Below, piece by piece: positions 7,674-16,223 of a stretch of 64,000 nucleotides of DNA. The stretch covers positions 310,001 through 374,000 of the forward strand of contig NZ_JAUSQM010000001.1 of assembly GCF_030811215.1 (NCBI RefSeq). Reading direction: 5' to 3'. Both the position numbers and the translations under genes were made by a program. The notes beneath the pieces were generated by a model. The model saw only the letters and a list, made by a program, of their open reading frames with translations, was not told where the DNA came from and made no database searches. Within the stretch, counting starts at the first letter, position 1. Each line of letters begins with the position of its first letter. Source of the stretch: Nocardioides massiliensis. Lineage in GTDB: Bacteria; Actinomycetota; Actinomycetes; Propionibacteriales; Nocardioidaceae.

Positions 7674-9437
7674 TTGCGCGTATCTCGCCCCTCCGTCCGA
7701 CTTGTCGTCGTGTCCGCGCTGACGGTCCTCGGCACCGCGACTGCCTCCACCGGCCTGGTGCCGGCGCACGCCGGTTCCGAGCCGGCCAGCGGGTCCGGAT
7801 GGGCCTCCTTTGACGCTTACCCGTCGCGGGTATCGGCCGCTCCTGCGTTCGCTCGCGAGCCTGTGGTCGCGGTAGTCGAGGACGCACCCGACCTGGTCAC
7901 GCTGCGCGAGGGCGTGGACCCTGCCGAGGTCCGCGAACTGATCGCGGAGGTCGAGGGGGCCGGCGCGACCGTGAAGGCCCGGCTGGGCAAGGACTTCCCC
8001 GGGTTCACCGGCACTCTCACACCGCGCGCCGAGCGGATCCTGCGCGACCACCCGGCCGTCGACCTGGTCGACGACAACGCCGTCTTCACCAACGCCGGGA
8101 TCCAGGACGACGCCCCCTGGCACCTCGACCGGATCGACCAGGTCAATCGCACCCTTGACGGCCGCTACACCTTCGGCACCGCGAAGCGGCACAGCAACGG
8201 CAAGGGCGTGCGGATCTACGTCGTCGACTCCGGCGTACGCGCGACCCACGTCCAACTGCGCGGCCGCGTCGGCAAGGGCGCGAGTGCGATCGGCCGGCTG
8301 TCGCCGCGCAAGGATTGCAGCGGACACGGCACCCACGTCGCCGGCTTGGCGGCTGGCAGGGCCTCGGGCGTGGCCAAGTCCGCCACGATCGTGCCTGTCC
8401 GGATCTTCGGTTGCGGCCCTCAGACATCAGCACGCAACGTCATTCGCGGCATCAACTGGGTAACCAAGAACCACCGCAAGCCGGCCGTGATGAACCTCAG
8501 CCTTGCGGGCCCACCGAACCCGGCGGTCACCCGGGCGGTCCGGCGGGCCCTCAAGCGAGGCGTTCACGTGGTGGCGGCGGCCGGCAACGACAGAATCGAC
8601 GCGTGCCGGGTGAGTCCGGCGCGGATGATGAACGTGATCACGGTCGGCGCACTCAACCGCCAGGACCGTATGACCTCCTTCTCCAACCGCGGGCCGTGCG
8701 TCGACGTTTGGGCGCCCGGCCAGAATCTCCGGTCGGCGACACACCGCAGGGACCGCGGCACCCGAGCGGAGTCCGGGACGTCCATGGCCGCGCCGCTGGT
8801 CGCCGGCACGCTCGCCCGGATGCTGCAGGTGCAGCGGAAGTTGAGGCCGGTCGCCGCGCGTCGTGCGCTGGTGGCGGCCACCCCCCTACAGGACCGAGGT
8901 GACGGATACCTCCAACCAGTCCTGTTCTCCGGGGTCCGCGACGATGTGCACCGAGCCGCCAACCCTGCGCGCGTGCTGACTACGAACCCGGGGTTCGAAC
9001 AGGGAGCAGCCGGCTGGGAGGCGACGACGCCGGATCTCATCACCGACGATCCGATGGTGCTCGCCGCCAACGGCACCTGGAAGGCCGTGCTCGGGGGGGC
9101 CGGGGTCGAGGGTAGCTCCGGGATCCGGCAGCAGCTCACGGTCCCCGTTAACGCTCGCCGCGCTTGGGCCTCCTTCCGCCTGCAGGTGCTCACCGATGAG
9201 CCCGTCCGTGGTGCCTACGACCAACTGGCGGTGCTCGTCTACAACGCGAGCGGCGACAGGGTCATCGGCGAGCTGGGCTACTTCTCAAATCAGCACGCGG
9301 CGGGCCACTTCGCAAGGTACGAGGTGAACCTGCGCCAGTTTCGCGGGCGCAGCATCCACCTCGCGTTCGTGGCGATCGAGGACGAGTCGCTCCCCACGAC
9401 GTTCGTGATCGACGACGTGTACGCCACGGTCCAGTAG
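7674..9437 (+). CDS. Secreted S8 subtilase (proteinase K-like) with C-terminal beta-sandwich-like domain
   Basis: 587 aa from TTG at 7674; GTG at 7710 is an alternative. A signal peptide ends near AHA (residue 33). An I9-type propeptide at about 65-140 precedes the catalytic domain, which has Asp185 (VVDSG), His219 (HGTHVAG), oxyanion Asn305 (AAAGND) and Ser370 (SGTSMAAP), so the triad is complete. Residues about 425-587 (NPGFEQGAAGWEA to the end) resemble a carbohydrate-binding or jelly-roll module. By eye the gene uses more A/T-ending codons than its neighbours, which could mean recent acquisition. It should be an extracellular protease. Confidence 0.92.
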   Translation: MRVSRPSVRLVVVSALTVLGTATASTGLVPAHAGSEPASGSGWASFDAYPSRVSAAPAFAREPVVAVVEDAPDLVTLREGVDPAEVRELIAEVEGAGATVKARLGKDFPGFTGTLTPRAERILRDHPAVDLVDDNAVFTNAGIQDDAPWHLDRIDQVNRTLDGRYTFGTAKRHSNGKGVRIYVVDSGVRATHVQLRGRVGKGASAIGRLSPRKDCSGHGTHVAGLAAGRASGVAKSATIVPVRIFGCGPQTSARNVIRGINWVTKNHRKPAVMNLSLAGPPNPAVTRAVRRALKRGVHVVAAAGNDRIDACRVSPARMMNVITVGALNRQDRMTSFSNRGPCVDVWAPGQNLRSATHRRDRGTRAESGTSMAAPLVAGTLARMLQVQRKLRPVAARRALVAATPLQDRGDGYLQPVLFSGVRDDVHRAANPARVLTTNPGFEQGAAGWEATTPDLITDDPMVLAANGTWKAVLGGAGVEGSSGIRQQLTVPVNARRAWASFRLQVLTDEPVRGAYDQLAVLVYNASGDRVIGELGYFSNQHAAGHFARYEVNLRQFRGRSIHLAFVAIEDESLPTTFVIDDVYATVQ

Positions 9438-9469
9438 CTGCCCAGTCGTCTCAAACGAAGCAGGAAGTC

Positions 9470-9491
9470 GGGCGAGCGAAGTCGAGTCCCT
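9470..9491. repeat. REP-like intergenic element
   Basis: GGGCGAGCGAAGTCGAGTCCC is an imperfect inverted repeat between the convergent ends of the protease and Nudix genes. It belongs to the loose GGTCGAG...CTCGACC family seen elsewhere in the window (13001, 17352) and overlaps the last codons of the Nudix gene. It may help end transcription. Confidence 0.4.
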
Positions 9492-10215
9492 AGTCCCGCC
9501 AGTGCCCCTTCACCCGGCGCGGGGCGTCGGGCAGGGGCAGCGGCGCGGGCGGTGCGGGCGAAGCGGGCGCGACCTCCGGCTCGGCACCGACGGTCTCGAC
9601 CCACCCATCGAACTCCTCGACCACCAGCTCCACCGCGGCGTACGGCGCCTGGGTGGTCACCGTCCAAGGTTGGTCCTCCTCGTCGTCCTCGCCGTGGAAG
9701 CGGCCGCGGGAGACCGTGGCCGGGTAGCCACCACGCTCGAGCCGGGCAGCGACCTCGTCGGCGTGCTCGCGCTCGTCGAGCAGGGCGAGCACGTCCACCG
9801 ACGGGGCGGCTGCCGCCATGAGCTGCAGGACGAACGGCACGTCGGCCGGCAGCCAGTCGAGCTCACCGAGCTCGGCCAGCGGCACCCAGCGCAGCTCGGT
9901 GTGCTCACCGGTCCGCGGCGCCGGGTGGCCGGCGACGACCCTGCCGTGGGCGATCGCCAGCTCGAGGCCGGGCCGGACGACCTCGGTCCCCGGCAGCCAC
10001 CCGGTGACCTCGATCCGGCAGCCCAGCTCCTCGCCGATCTCGCGGATCGCCGCTTCCTCCGGTGTCTCGCCGGGCTCGACCTTGCCACCCGGGAACTCCC
10101 ATCCGGCCGGTGCGTGGCGCAGCGCCGCGAGCACCGTCGGCGTCGGGCCGGTCGCATGCAGGGCGACACCGACGACCAAGCGCGCACCCGGCCCGGGCTG
10201 GGGCGCGTGCGGCAT
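9490..10215 (-). CDS. Nudix (MutT-type) hydrolase with extra C-terminal domain
   Basis: About 241 aa from ATG at 10215; ATGs at 10233 and 10245 are alternatives. The complete Nudix box GX5EX7REUXEEXGU is present as GGKVEPGETPEEAAIREIGEELG, read in two pieces around EPGETPEEAA. This is the family that hydrolyses (d)NTPs or related diphosphates. About 100 residues follow the normal ~130-aa MutT core, including SVDVLALLDEREHADEVAA and YPATVSRGRF. That region looks like a small alpha/beta domain, possibly RraB/ferredoxin-like (weak inference), and ends in a Pro-rich tail. The gene is divergent from the propeller-like gene. Confidence 0.85.
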   Translation of the reverse strand: MPHAPQPGPGARLVVGVALHATGPTPTVLAALRHAPAGWEFPGGKVEPGETPEEAAIREIGEELGCRIEVTGWLPGTEVVRPGLELAIAHGRVVAGHPAPRTGEHTELRWVPLAELGELDWLPADVPFVLQLMAAAAPSVDVLALLDEREHADEVAARLERGGYPATVSRGRFHGEDDEEDQPWTVTTQAPYAAVELVVEEFDGWVETVGAEPEVAPASPAPPAPLPLPDAPRRVKGHWRD

Positions 10216-10255
10216 GCTCGGGACCGTGGGCATGGCGGCAGGCATGGCAGCAAGT

Positions 10256-10960
10256 ATGGCCAGGGCACGGGGTGCCTCGGTCCCGGTGGGCAGCGAGTGG
10301 TGGTTCCCGCCGAGCGACCAACGCTCGCGCTGGTTCCCCCAAGGCGTGCACGTGCTCCCCGACGTCGTCCTGCTGACCGCCTACCTGCACGGCGCGGACG
10401 GCAAGAACCACGGATCGCGCATCACCGAGGTCGACCGTGAGACCGGACGCCACCGTCACGTCCCCCTGCTCGGCCAGGACGGCGGGCCGCTGCGCATCCA
10501 TGCGGGCGGCATCGCCGTGCTGGGCGATCGGGTCTACGTCGCCGCGACGCGCAAGGGACTCGCCGTGCTGGACCGGGCGACGTACGCCCTCCAGGGTTGG
10601 GTCAAGCCTGCGGGCGACCTGCGCTACTCGTTCTGCTCCGCCACCCCGGACGGGCGTCTCGTCGTGGGTGAGTACGACCGCCACGAGCCCGGCCGGTTGT
10701 GGTGCGGTGAGCCAGACGGCTCCGCCGGTCGCTGGTGGACCGGTGCGCCGCAGATGCAGGGGGCGGCGTACGACGGGCGGGAGTGGTGGATCTCCAGCAG
10801 CCGGGGGAAGTTCGGCCGTGGCTGGCTGCTCGGCCCGCGCTCACGACGGCTGCCCGCCGGCCCCGAGGACCTCGCGTGGGATCCCGACGGCCAACACGTG
10901 TGGACGGTGACGGAGTACGCCTGGCGGCGGCGCCTGCTCCGGGTGCAGGTCGAGCGTTAG
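10256..10960 (+). CDS. Hypothetical beta-propeller-like protein
   Basis: About 234 aa from ATG at 10256; ATGs at 10244 and 10232 are in frame. It is rich in short beta-strand-like repeats with Trp and Gly, such as GGIAVLGDRVYVAATRKGLAVLD, FCSATPDGRLVVGEYD and GPEDLAWDPDGQHVWTVTEYAWRRR, as in YncE/NHL-type propellers. No signal peptide is obvious and no catalytic motif was recognised. Its last codons overlap the 3' end of the convergent thioesterase gene by 4 bases. The function is unknown. Confidence 0.75.
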   Translation: MARARGASVPVGSEWWFPPSDQRSRWFPQGVHVLPDVVLLTAYLHGADGKNHGSRITEVDRETGRHRHVPLLGQDGGPLRIHAGGIAVLGDRVYVAATRKGLAVLDRATYALQGWVKPAGDLRYSFCSATPDGRLVVGEYDRHEPGRLWCGEPDGSAGRWWTGAPQMQGAAYDGREWWISSSRGKFGRGWLLGPRSRRLPAGPEDLAWDPDGQHVWTVTEYAWRRRLLRVQVER

Positions 10961-11808
10961 CCCTTCTTCGGGACCATCGCCAGCTGCCGCGACTGCGCGA
11001 CCAGGTTGCCGCTCGCGTCCCAGATCTCGGCGTCCTCCTCGAAGAGCCCGTGGCTGAGCATCCGGGTCTCGTGGGTGACGAGCAGCCAGCCCGGCACGGG
11101 CCGCGCGCGCACGTTGGCCATCAGGCTCAGCGTGGGCGCCCAGCCCGGCAGGTCGAGGTTGAAGGTGACCGGCGGCAGGCAGTCGAGCACCATCAGCATG
11201 AGGATCGGGTCGGGGTCGCGGCCGTCGGGCATCCGGAACCACGCGGAGATCCGCCCCTCCCCCGTCGGCTTGCCGTCGATCCAACCGACGGTGTCGGGCG
11301 TCATGCGAACGTCGAGCTGACGTTGCAGCGGCACGAGGTCGAGGAACCCGGGCGGTGCCTGCTCCTTGCCCCAGCACTCCTCGGGCGGGGCGAGCTGCGG
11401 CATGGTGCGGGTGAGCAGGTTGCGCTGGGCGTCGTCGGGGTCGGCCAGCGCGTCGAGGTCGGCGTACGTCGCCGTCGCCCGCAGCCGCTCGACCGGCACC
11501 CCGTCGACCTCCTGGGTCAGCGCGACCTGACCGGTGGAGACCGAGCGGCCGGTGCGGATGACCTCGGTGTCGAGGTAGGCCGGACCCTCCACGGCGGCGG
11601 AGAGGTAGGTCGCGCTGATGCTGACCGGGTCGGGGTGCTTCGAGCCCGCGCTGGTGAGCGCCTGCTGCAGTGTGCGTCCCAACAAGGACAGCAGGAAGCC
11701 GCCGTTGAGGGCGTTGCCGATCGACCAGTCGTTGGTCAGCGCCGCCCGGAAGTGTCCGGGGCGCTCCGGATCGGGGGTCGCGGTGATGGCCTCGTCGAAC
11801 GTGCTCAC
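10957..11808 (-). CDS. Acyl-CoA thioesterase family protein (double hotdog)
   Basis: 283 aa from GTG at 11808; the in-frame extension upstream is low-complexity and unlike the family. Features include SIGNALNGGFLLSLLGRTLQQ near the N-terminus and MLMVLDCLPPVTFNLDLPGW in the second half. These match TesB/acyl-CoA thioesterase-like double hotdog proteins of actinobacteria, which hydrolyse acyl-CoA to free acid and CoA. The gene stands alone between the propeller-like gene and the helicase. Chain-length preference cannot be read from the sequence. Confidence 0.85.
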   Translation of the reverse strand: MSTFDEAITATPDPERPGHFRAALTNDWSIGNALNGGFLLSLLGRTLQQALTSAGSKHPDPVSISATYLSAAVEGPAYLDTEVIRTGRSVSTGQVALTQEVDGVPVERLRATATYADLDALADPDDAQRNLLTRTMPQLAPPEECWGKEQAPPGFLDLVPLQRQLDVRMTPDTVGWIDGKPTGEGRISAWFRMPDGRDPDPILMLMVLDCLPPVTFNLDLPGWAPTLSLMANVRARPVPGWLLVTHETRMLSHGLFEEDAEIWDASGNLVAQSRQLAMVPKKG

Positions 11809-11854
11809 GATCGGGCACGGTATCCCTCCGCGGAAACCCGTCTCCGACCGGCTC

Positions 11855-14347
11855 TCACGTCGCGGCGAGCCCGTGCACCTCGAGCACCAGCTCCCCCTGC
11901 TCCTGGGTCTGCTCGCGGTCGATCGTCGCGGTGATCCGCCAGTCCCGGTCGCCCTCGGGGTCGTCCAGGATCTGCGCGACCTCGTCGCCATCCATCACCA
12001 ACAGCGCGGGACCACGCGCCTCGGCGCCGGTACCGAGGTCGGCATACTCCGCGAAGTAGGCCTCGACCTGCTCGGCCCACTCCCCCTCCGACGGACCGTC
12101 GGGGTGCAGCTCCACCAGGCCCGCGGCGTCGCGACGAGCCACGAGCTCGACCAAGCGGAACATCGCGTTGCGCACCAGCACCCGCAGCCCGCGCTCGTCG
12201 ATCTTGGGAGCCGGGGGCCGGATGTCGTCCTGGGCCGCGGCTGCCGCGAGCACGGCCTCCGGGTGGACGAGCGCCTCCCACTCGTCGAGCAGGCTGGAGT
12301 CGGTCTGGCGTACGACGGCCCCGAGCCAGGCGGTGATGTCGGCGACCTCCTCGGTGCGCACGGACTCCGGCACCGTCTGGCGCAGCGCGCGGTAGGCATC
12401 GGAGAGGTAGCGCAGCAGCACGCCCTCGGAGCGGGCGAGCTTGTAGGCGGCGACGTACTCCCCGAAGGTCATCGCGCGCTCCCACATCTCGCGGACCACG
12501 GACTTCGGCGACACCGGCGTCTCCAGCACCCACGGATGGGTGCCGGCATAGAGCTCGTACGCCGCCTCGAGCACCTCCGCGAGCGGCTTGGGCCAGGAGA
12601 CCTCCTCGAGCAGCTCCATGCGCTCGTCGTACTCCACGCCGTCGGCCTTCATCTCCCCGATCGCCTCGCCGCGCGCGACGTGCTCCTGGGCGCGCAGCAC
12701 CGCCCGCGGGTCGTCGAGCGTCGACTCGATGATCGAGACCACGTCGAGGGCGAAGGTGTCGCTCTCGGGGTCGAGCAGCTCGAACGCCGCCAGTGCGAAC
12801 GTCGACAGCGGCTGGTTGAGCGCCAGTCTCAGCGAGCCCTCACCGGTGTCCTCGACGACCCGGCAACCGTCGTCGTCCTGCACGACCACGCCGGCGGCCA
12901 GCAGCGTGCGATAGAGCGCGACCGCGCGGCGTACCAAACGCACCTGCGCGCGACCGTCCTCGTGGTTGTCGCGGAGCAGGGTCCTGAGGCGTGCCCACGG
13001 GGTCTCGACTCCGCTCGACCGGCTTCCGGACAGGAGGTTGAGCAGCATCCCGTGGTCGATCCGCATCCGCGAGACCAGCTGCTCGGGCTGCGCGGCGACG
13101 AGGCGCTCGAAGGCGTCCTCGGTCCAGGTGATCTGCCCCTCGGGCGGCTTCTTGCGCTGCACCCGCTTCAGCTTCTTGGGGTCGTCGCCGGCCTTCGTGA
13201 CGAGGCGGTGGTTCTCGACGACGTGGTCCGGCGCCTGCACGACGACGGTGCCGATGGTGTCGTAGCCCGCCCGGCCGGCGCGCCCGGCGATCTGGTGGAA
13301 CTCGCGCGCCTTGAGCAGCCGCTGGCGACGGCCGTCGTACTTCGTCAGACCGGTGAGCACTACGGTGCGGATCGGGACGTTGATGCCGACGCCGAGGGTG
13401 TCGGTGCCGCAGACGACCTTGAGCAGACCGTCCTGGGTGAGGCGTTCGACGAGTCGGCGGTACTTCGGCAGCATCCCCGCGTGGTGCACGCCGATGCCGT
13501 GGCGCAGCAGTCGCGACAAGGTCTGGCCGAACCCCTTCGCGAACCGGAACTCCCCGATCGCCGCCGCGATCTTGTCCCGGTCCTCGCGGCTGGCGACGTT
13601 GATGCTCGTCAGCGACTGCGCACGCTCGAGTGCCGCAGCCTGGGTGAAGTGCACGACGTACACCGGCGCCTGGTGGGTCGTCAGCAGCTCCTCGAGCGTC
13701 TCGTGCAGCGGCGTGAGTGCCCAGGAGAAGGTGAGTGGCACGGGACGCTCGGCCGTCGACACCTCCGCCACCGGCACTCCGGTACGCCGTTCGAGGTCGG
13801 CCTTGATGGTGGTGAGGTCGCCCAGCGTCGCCGACATCAGCAGGAACTGCGCGCGTGGCAGGAGCAGCAGCGGCACCTGCCAGGCCCATCCGCGGTCGGG
13901 CTCGGCGTAGAAGTGGAACTCGTCCATCACCACCTGGCCGACGTCGCCGTCGTCACCGCGCAGCGCGATGTTGGCCAGCACCTCGGCGGTGCAGCAGATG
14001 ATCGGGGCGCTGGCGTTGACCGCCGCATCGCCGGTGAGCATGCCGACGTTCTCCGCCCCGAACACCTCGCACAGCGCGAAGAACTTCTCGCTGACCAGCG
14101 CTTTGATCGGCGCGGTGTAGTAGGTGCGCCGACCCGACGCCATCGCGATCGCGTGCGCCCCGATTGCCACGAGGCTCTTGCCCGACCCGGTCGGCGTGGC
14201 CAGCACGACGTGCGAGCCCGTCGCCAGCTCGAGCAGCGCCTCCTTTTGGTGGGGGTAGAGGCTCAACCCCTCGCCGGTCGCCCAGTCGGTGAACGTCCCC
14301 AGCAGCTCGTCGGGGTCGGAGGGCAGGGGCAGGGGAAGGGGGCGCAT
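11855..14347 (-). CDS. DEAD/DEAH-box helicase with C-terminal DUF3516 (Ski2-like)
   Basis: 830 aa. Motif I is ATPTGSGKS at about 50-58. Motif II is DEFH at about 143 and motif III is SAT. Motifs V/VI are GTDTLGVGINVPIRTVV and HQIAGRAGRAGYD. The C-terminal ~400 residues fit DUF3516, which follows such helicases in actinobacteria; these are probably RNA helicases of the Ski2/Mtr4 group. At residues about 442-449 the peptide RSSGVETP is encoded by a REP-like 20-mer (13001-13020), an apparent insertion in the DUF3516 part. The frame is otherwise intact. Confidence 0.92.
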   Translation of the reverse strand: MRPLPLPLPSDPDELLGTFTDWATGEGLSLYPHQKEALLELATGSHVVLATPTGSGKSLVAIGAHAIAMASGRRTYYTAPIKALVSEKFFALCEVFGAENVGMLTGDAAVNASAPIICCTAEVLANIALRGDDGDVGQVVMDEFHFYAEPDRGWAWQVPLLLLPRAQFLLMSATLGDLTTIKADLERRTGVPVAEVSTAERPVPLTFSWALTPLHETLEELLTTHQAPVYVVHFTQAAALERAQSLTSINVASREDRDKIAAAIGEFRFAKGFGQTLSRLLRHGIGVHHAGMLPKYRRLVERLTQDGLLKVVCGTDTLGVGINVPIRTVVLTGLTKYDGRRQRLLKAREFHQIAGRAGRAGYDTIGTVVVQAPDHVVENHRLVTKAGDDPKKLKRVQRKKPPEGQITWTEDAFERLVAAQPEQLVSRMRIDHGMLLNLLSGSRSSGVETPWARLRTLLRDNHEDGRAQVRLVRRAVALYRTLLAAGVVVQDDDGCRVVEDTGEGSLRLALNQPLSTFALAAFELLDPESDTFALDVVSIIESTLDDPRAVLRAQEHVARGEAIGEMKADGVEYDERMELLEEVSWPKPLAEVLEAAYELYAGTHPWVLETPVSPKSVVREMWERAMTFGEYVAAYKLARSEGVLLRYLSDAYRALRQTVPESVRTEEVADITAWLGAVVRQTDSSLLDEWEALVHPEAVLAAAAAQDDIRPPAPKIDERGLRVLVRNAMFRLVELVARRDAAGLVELHPDGPSEGEWAEQVEAYFAEYADLGTGAEARGPALLVMDGDEVAQILDDPEGDRDWRITATIDREQTQEQGELVLEVHGLAAT
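13001..13020. repeat. Intragenic REP-like 20-mer, copy 1
   Basis: GGTCTCGACTCCGCTCGACC on the plus strand is an imperfect palindrome inside the DUF3516 helicase gene. It matches, at 19 of 20 positions and in inverted orientation, the sequence at 17352-17371 inside the PatB-like gene. It keeps the host reading frame. Confidence 0.65.
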
Positions 14348-14433
14348 CGGGGTTCATCCTCGCAGGTCACCTGCCGGGCGGGCTGTCCACAGGGCGTCCG
14401 CGCCGATCCGGCGATCTCGGGCAGGGTCTGCGG

Positions 14434-15384
14434 ATGGACCAGGAGATCCGGGAGCGGCTCGACGCCCAGGCGGGGGTGATCGCGCGACACCAGCTGCGGG
14501 AGCTGGGTGCCCGGCCGTGCGACCTCGAGCGCATGGTGCGTCGGCGCGACCTGAGTCCGGTGTATCGCGGGGTGTTCGTCAACCACACCGGCGAGCTGTC
14601 GTGGGCCCAACTCGCGTGGGCGGCCGTCCTCGCTGTCTGGCCCGCAGCGCTCTGGGGACCGACCGCGTTGCGCGCCCACCGAGATCACCGCGTCCGCGCC
14701 GCAGGTGAGTCCGTCGAGGACGGCACGCTCCATGTGGCCGTCGAACACGGACGCCGGCTGGTGGCGCCCACCGGCGTCACGCTCCACCGCGTGCGCCGAC
14801 TCGACGATCAGGTGCGGTGGAATCTCGGCCCGCCGCGCCAGCACGTCGAGCAGGCGGTCCTCGACGCCGCAGGGTGCGCCACCACGCGCACCGGACGGAT
14901 CGGGGTGATCACCGCCGTCGCAAACGCCGGCGCCAGCACCGCGGAGCGGATCCGCCGAGCGCTGGACGCACGCTCCCGCATCCGTGATCGGGAGTGGTGG
15001 CGGGGAGTGCTGACCGACCTCGCCGAGGGCACCAACTCGGTGCTCGAGCACGCCTACCTCGTGAACGTGGAGCGAGCCCACGGCCTGCCCGCCGGTCGGC
15101 GCCAGGCGCGCGTAGTCACCGAACGCGGCGTGACCTATCGCGACGTCGACTACGACGGCCTCGTCGTCGAGCTCGACGGACATGCGTTCCACAACAGCGC
15201 GGTGGACCGGACCCGGGACCTCGCGCGTGATCTTCGGACCGCCGTCGCAGGGGTGCGCACCGTGCGGTTGAGCTATGGGCAGGTGTTCGACGACCCGTGC
15301 GGCGTCGCTGCGAGCATCGCCGCGATCCTCCACGCGCCCGTCCGTCCGTGCGGCCCTCGGTGCGCCGTACCCCGGTCGGCATGA
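14434..15384 (+). CDS. AbiEi-antitoxin-like / DUF559 (Vsr-fold) protein
   Basis: 316 aa from ATG at 14434. The N-terminal ~80 residues (QAGVIARHQLRELGARP, LSPVYRGVFV) resemble the winged-helix domain of type IV antitoxin AbiEi. The C-terminal ~100 residues (YRDVDYDGLVVELDGHAFHN, then a basic helix) resemble DUF559/very-short-patch-repair-like nuclease folds; the Asp and Glu of DYDGLVVELDG could be metal ligands. Such orphans are common in Nocardioides. No toxin gene lies beside it, so an active toxin-antitoxin role is not supported. Its stop codon lies in the stem of a long hairpin. Confidence 0.75.
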   Translation: MDQEIRERLDAQAGVIARHQLRELGARPCDLERMVRRRDLSPVYRGVFVNHTGELSWAQLAWAAVLAVWPAALWGPTALRAHRDHRVRAAGESVEDGTLHVAVEHGRRLVAPTGVTLHRVRRLDDQVRWNLGPPRQHVEQAVLDAAGCATTRTGRIGVITAVANAGASTAERIRRALDARSRIRDREWWRGVLTDLAEGTNSVLEHAYLVNVERAHGLPAGRRQARVVTERGVTYRDVDYDGLVVELDGHAFHNSAVDRTRDLARDLRTAVAGVRTVRLSYGQVFDDPCGVAASIAAILHAPVRPCGPRCAVPRSA

Positions 15385-15434
15385 TCGGGGTGGGTCTGAC
15401 GCACCAGGCACGTCAAACCCACCCCGTTCATGCC
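15378..15434. terminator. Bidirectional long hairpin at a convergent junction
   Basis: Two 24-nt arms (15378-15401 and 15411-15434) pair with two mismatches around a 9-nt loop. The TGA of the AbiEi-like gene (15382-15384) and the TGA of the opposing YoaK-like gene (15428-15430) both lie in the stem at mirror positions. There is no T tail. It probably stops or insulates transcription from both sides. Confidence 0.7.
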
Positions 15435-16150
15435 CGTCGCGCGCGCCAGTCGGCTCGGAGCGGGGGTACGGCGGCGACGAGCAGGACGACGGCGACCGGG
15501 ATGAGCACCGCGAAGCCGAAGGTGAGGTAGCCCGCCGCGCCCACCATCCCGCCGAGGGTGAACAGCCCGACCAACGAGGTGAGGAGGGCGAGCTTGCGCC
15601 GGTCACCACGCACCGGGTCGTGGCCGTCGCGGCGCGAGCGATAGCCGAGCTTGCCCAGCTCGATGCCGATGTCGGTGATCATCCCGGTGACGTGCGTGGT
15701 GCGGATCTGGGCGCCGGAGATCTTCGTGATGAGCGCGTTCTGCAGACCCATCGTGAAGCACAGGACGACCACGATCAGCACCGTCCGCCACCCCGCGAGG
15801 TCGGTGTCGAGTCGATCGGCGAGGAGCCCCACGAGCAGGATGAGGGCAGCCTCGATCGCCAGGACCGCGGCGTACCTCCCGTGCAGCTCCCGGCGCCGGC
15901 ACCAGTTGAAGACGACCGCGCAGGCCATCGCCCCCGCCAGGAACGCGACGATCGCGCCGGCGGCGAGCGCCACCACGTCCCACTCCCCGATCACCGCGGA
16001 GTCGGCCAGCGCGGCGGTCACGCCGGTCATGTGGGAGGTGTAGAGCGCGACCGCCACGAAGCCGACGGAGTTGAGGATCCCGGCGACGGCAGCCAGCAGC
16101 GCGGCGAGCTGCCAGTTGCGGCGCGTGGTGCGCACGGGTCCGACGATCAC
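15428..16150 (-). CDS. YoaK family (DUF1275) membrane protein
   Basis: 240 aa from GTG at 16150; the upstream extension would invade the promoter and start of the PatB-like gene. Six or so transmembrane helices are visible, including LAALLAAVAGILNSVGFVAV and TVLIVVVLCFTMGLQNALI. The conserved DUF1275 signature GLQNALITKISGAQIRTTHVTG, given here as GLQNALITK and RTTHVTGMITDIG, is present. The family is widespread, its role is unclear, and it is presumed to be a transporter. The gene is divergent from the PatB-like gene and convergent with the AbiEi-like gene. Confidence 0.88.
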   Translation of the reverse strand: MIVGPVRTTRRNWQLAALLAAVAGILNSVGFVAVALYTSHMTGVTAALADSAVIGEWDVVALAAGAIVAFLAGAMACAVVFNWCRRRELHGRYAAVLAIEAALILLVGLLADRLDTDLAGWRTVLIVVVLCFTMGLQNALITKISGAQIRTTHVTGMITDIGIELGKLGYRSRRDGHDPVRGDRRKLALLTSLVGLFTLGGMVGAAGYLTFGFAVLIPVAVVLLVAAVPPLRADWRARRA

Positions 16151-16223
16151 CGGGCCATCCTCCCTGGTCTCGTCTCCGCTCGAGCGACTACCCAAGACTC
16201 GACCGACGGGGTTGGGTGGACCC

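Noticed and set aside
8985-9005. GGGGTTCGAAC resembling a tRNA T-arm
   Set aside because: It lies inside the protease gene, and no acceptor, D or anticodon stems can be built around it.
14434-15384. Complete type IV toxin-antitoxin system
   Set aside because: Only the antitoxin-like domain is present. Neither neighbour resembles the nucleotidyltransferase toxin AbiEii.
16173-16210. Another full copy of the GGTCTCGACTCCGCTCGACC repeat between the YoaK and PatB genes
   Set aside because: Only scattered pieces (CCGCTCGAG, GACTCGACC) match. It may be a decayed copy but cannot be supported as one element.
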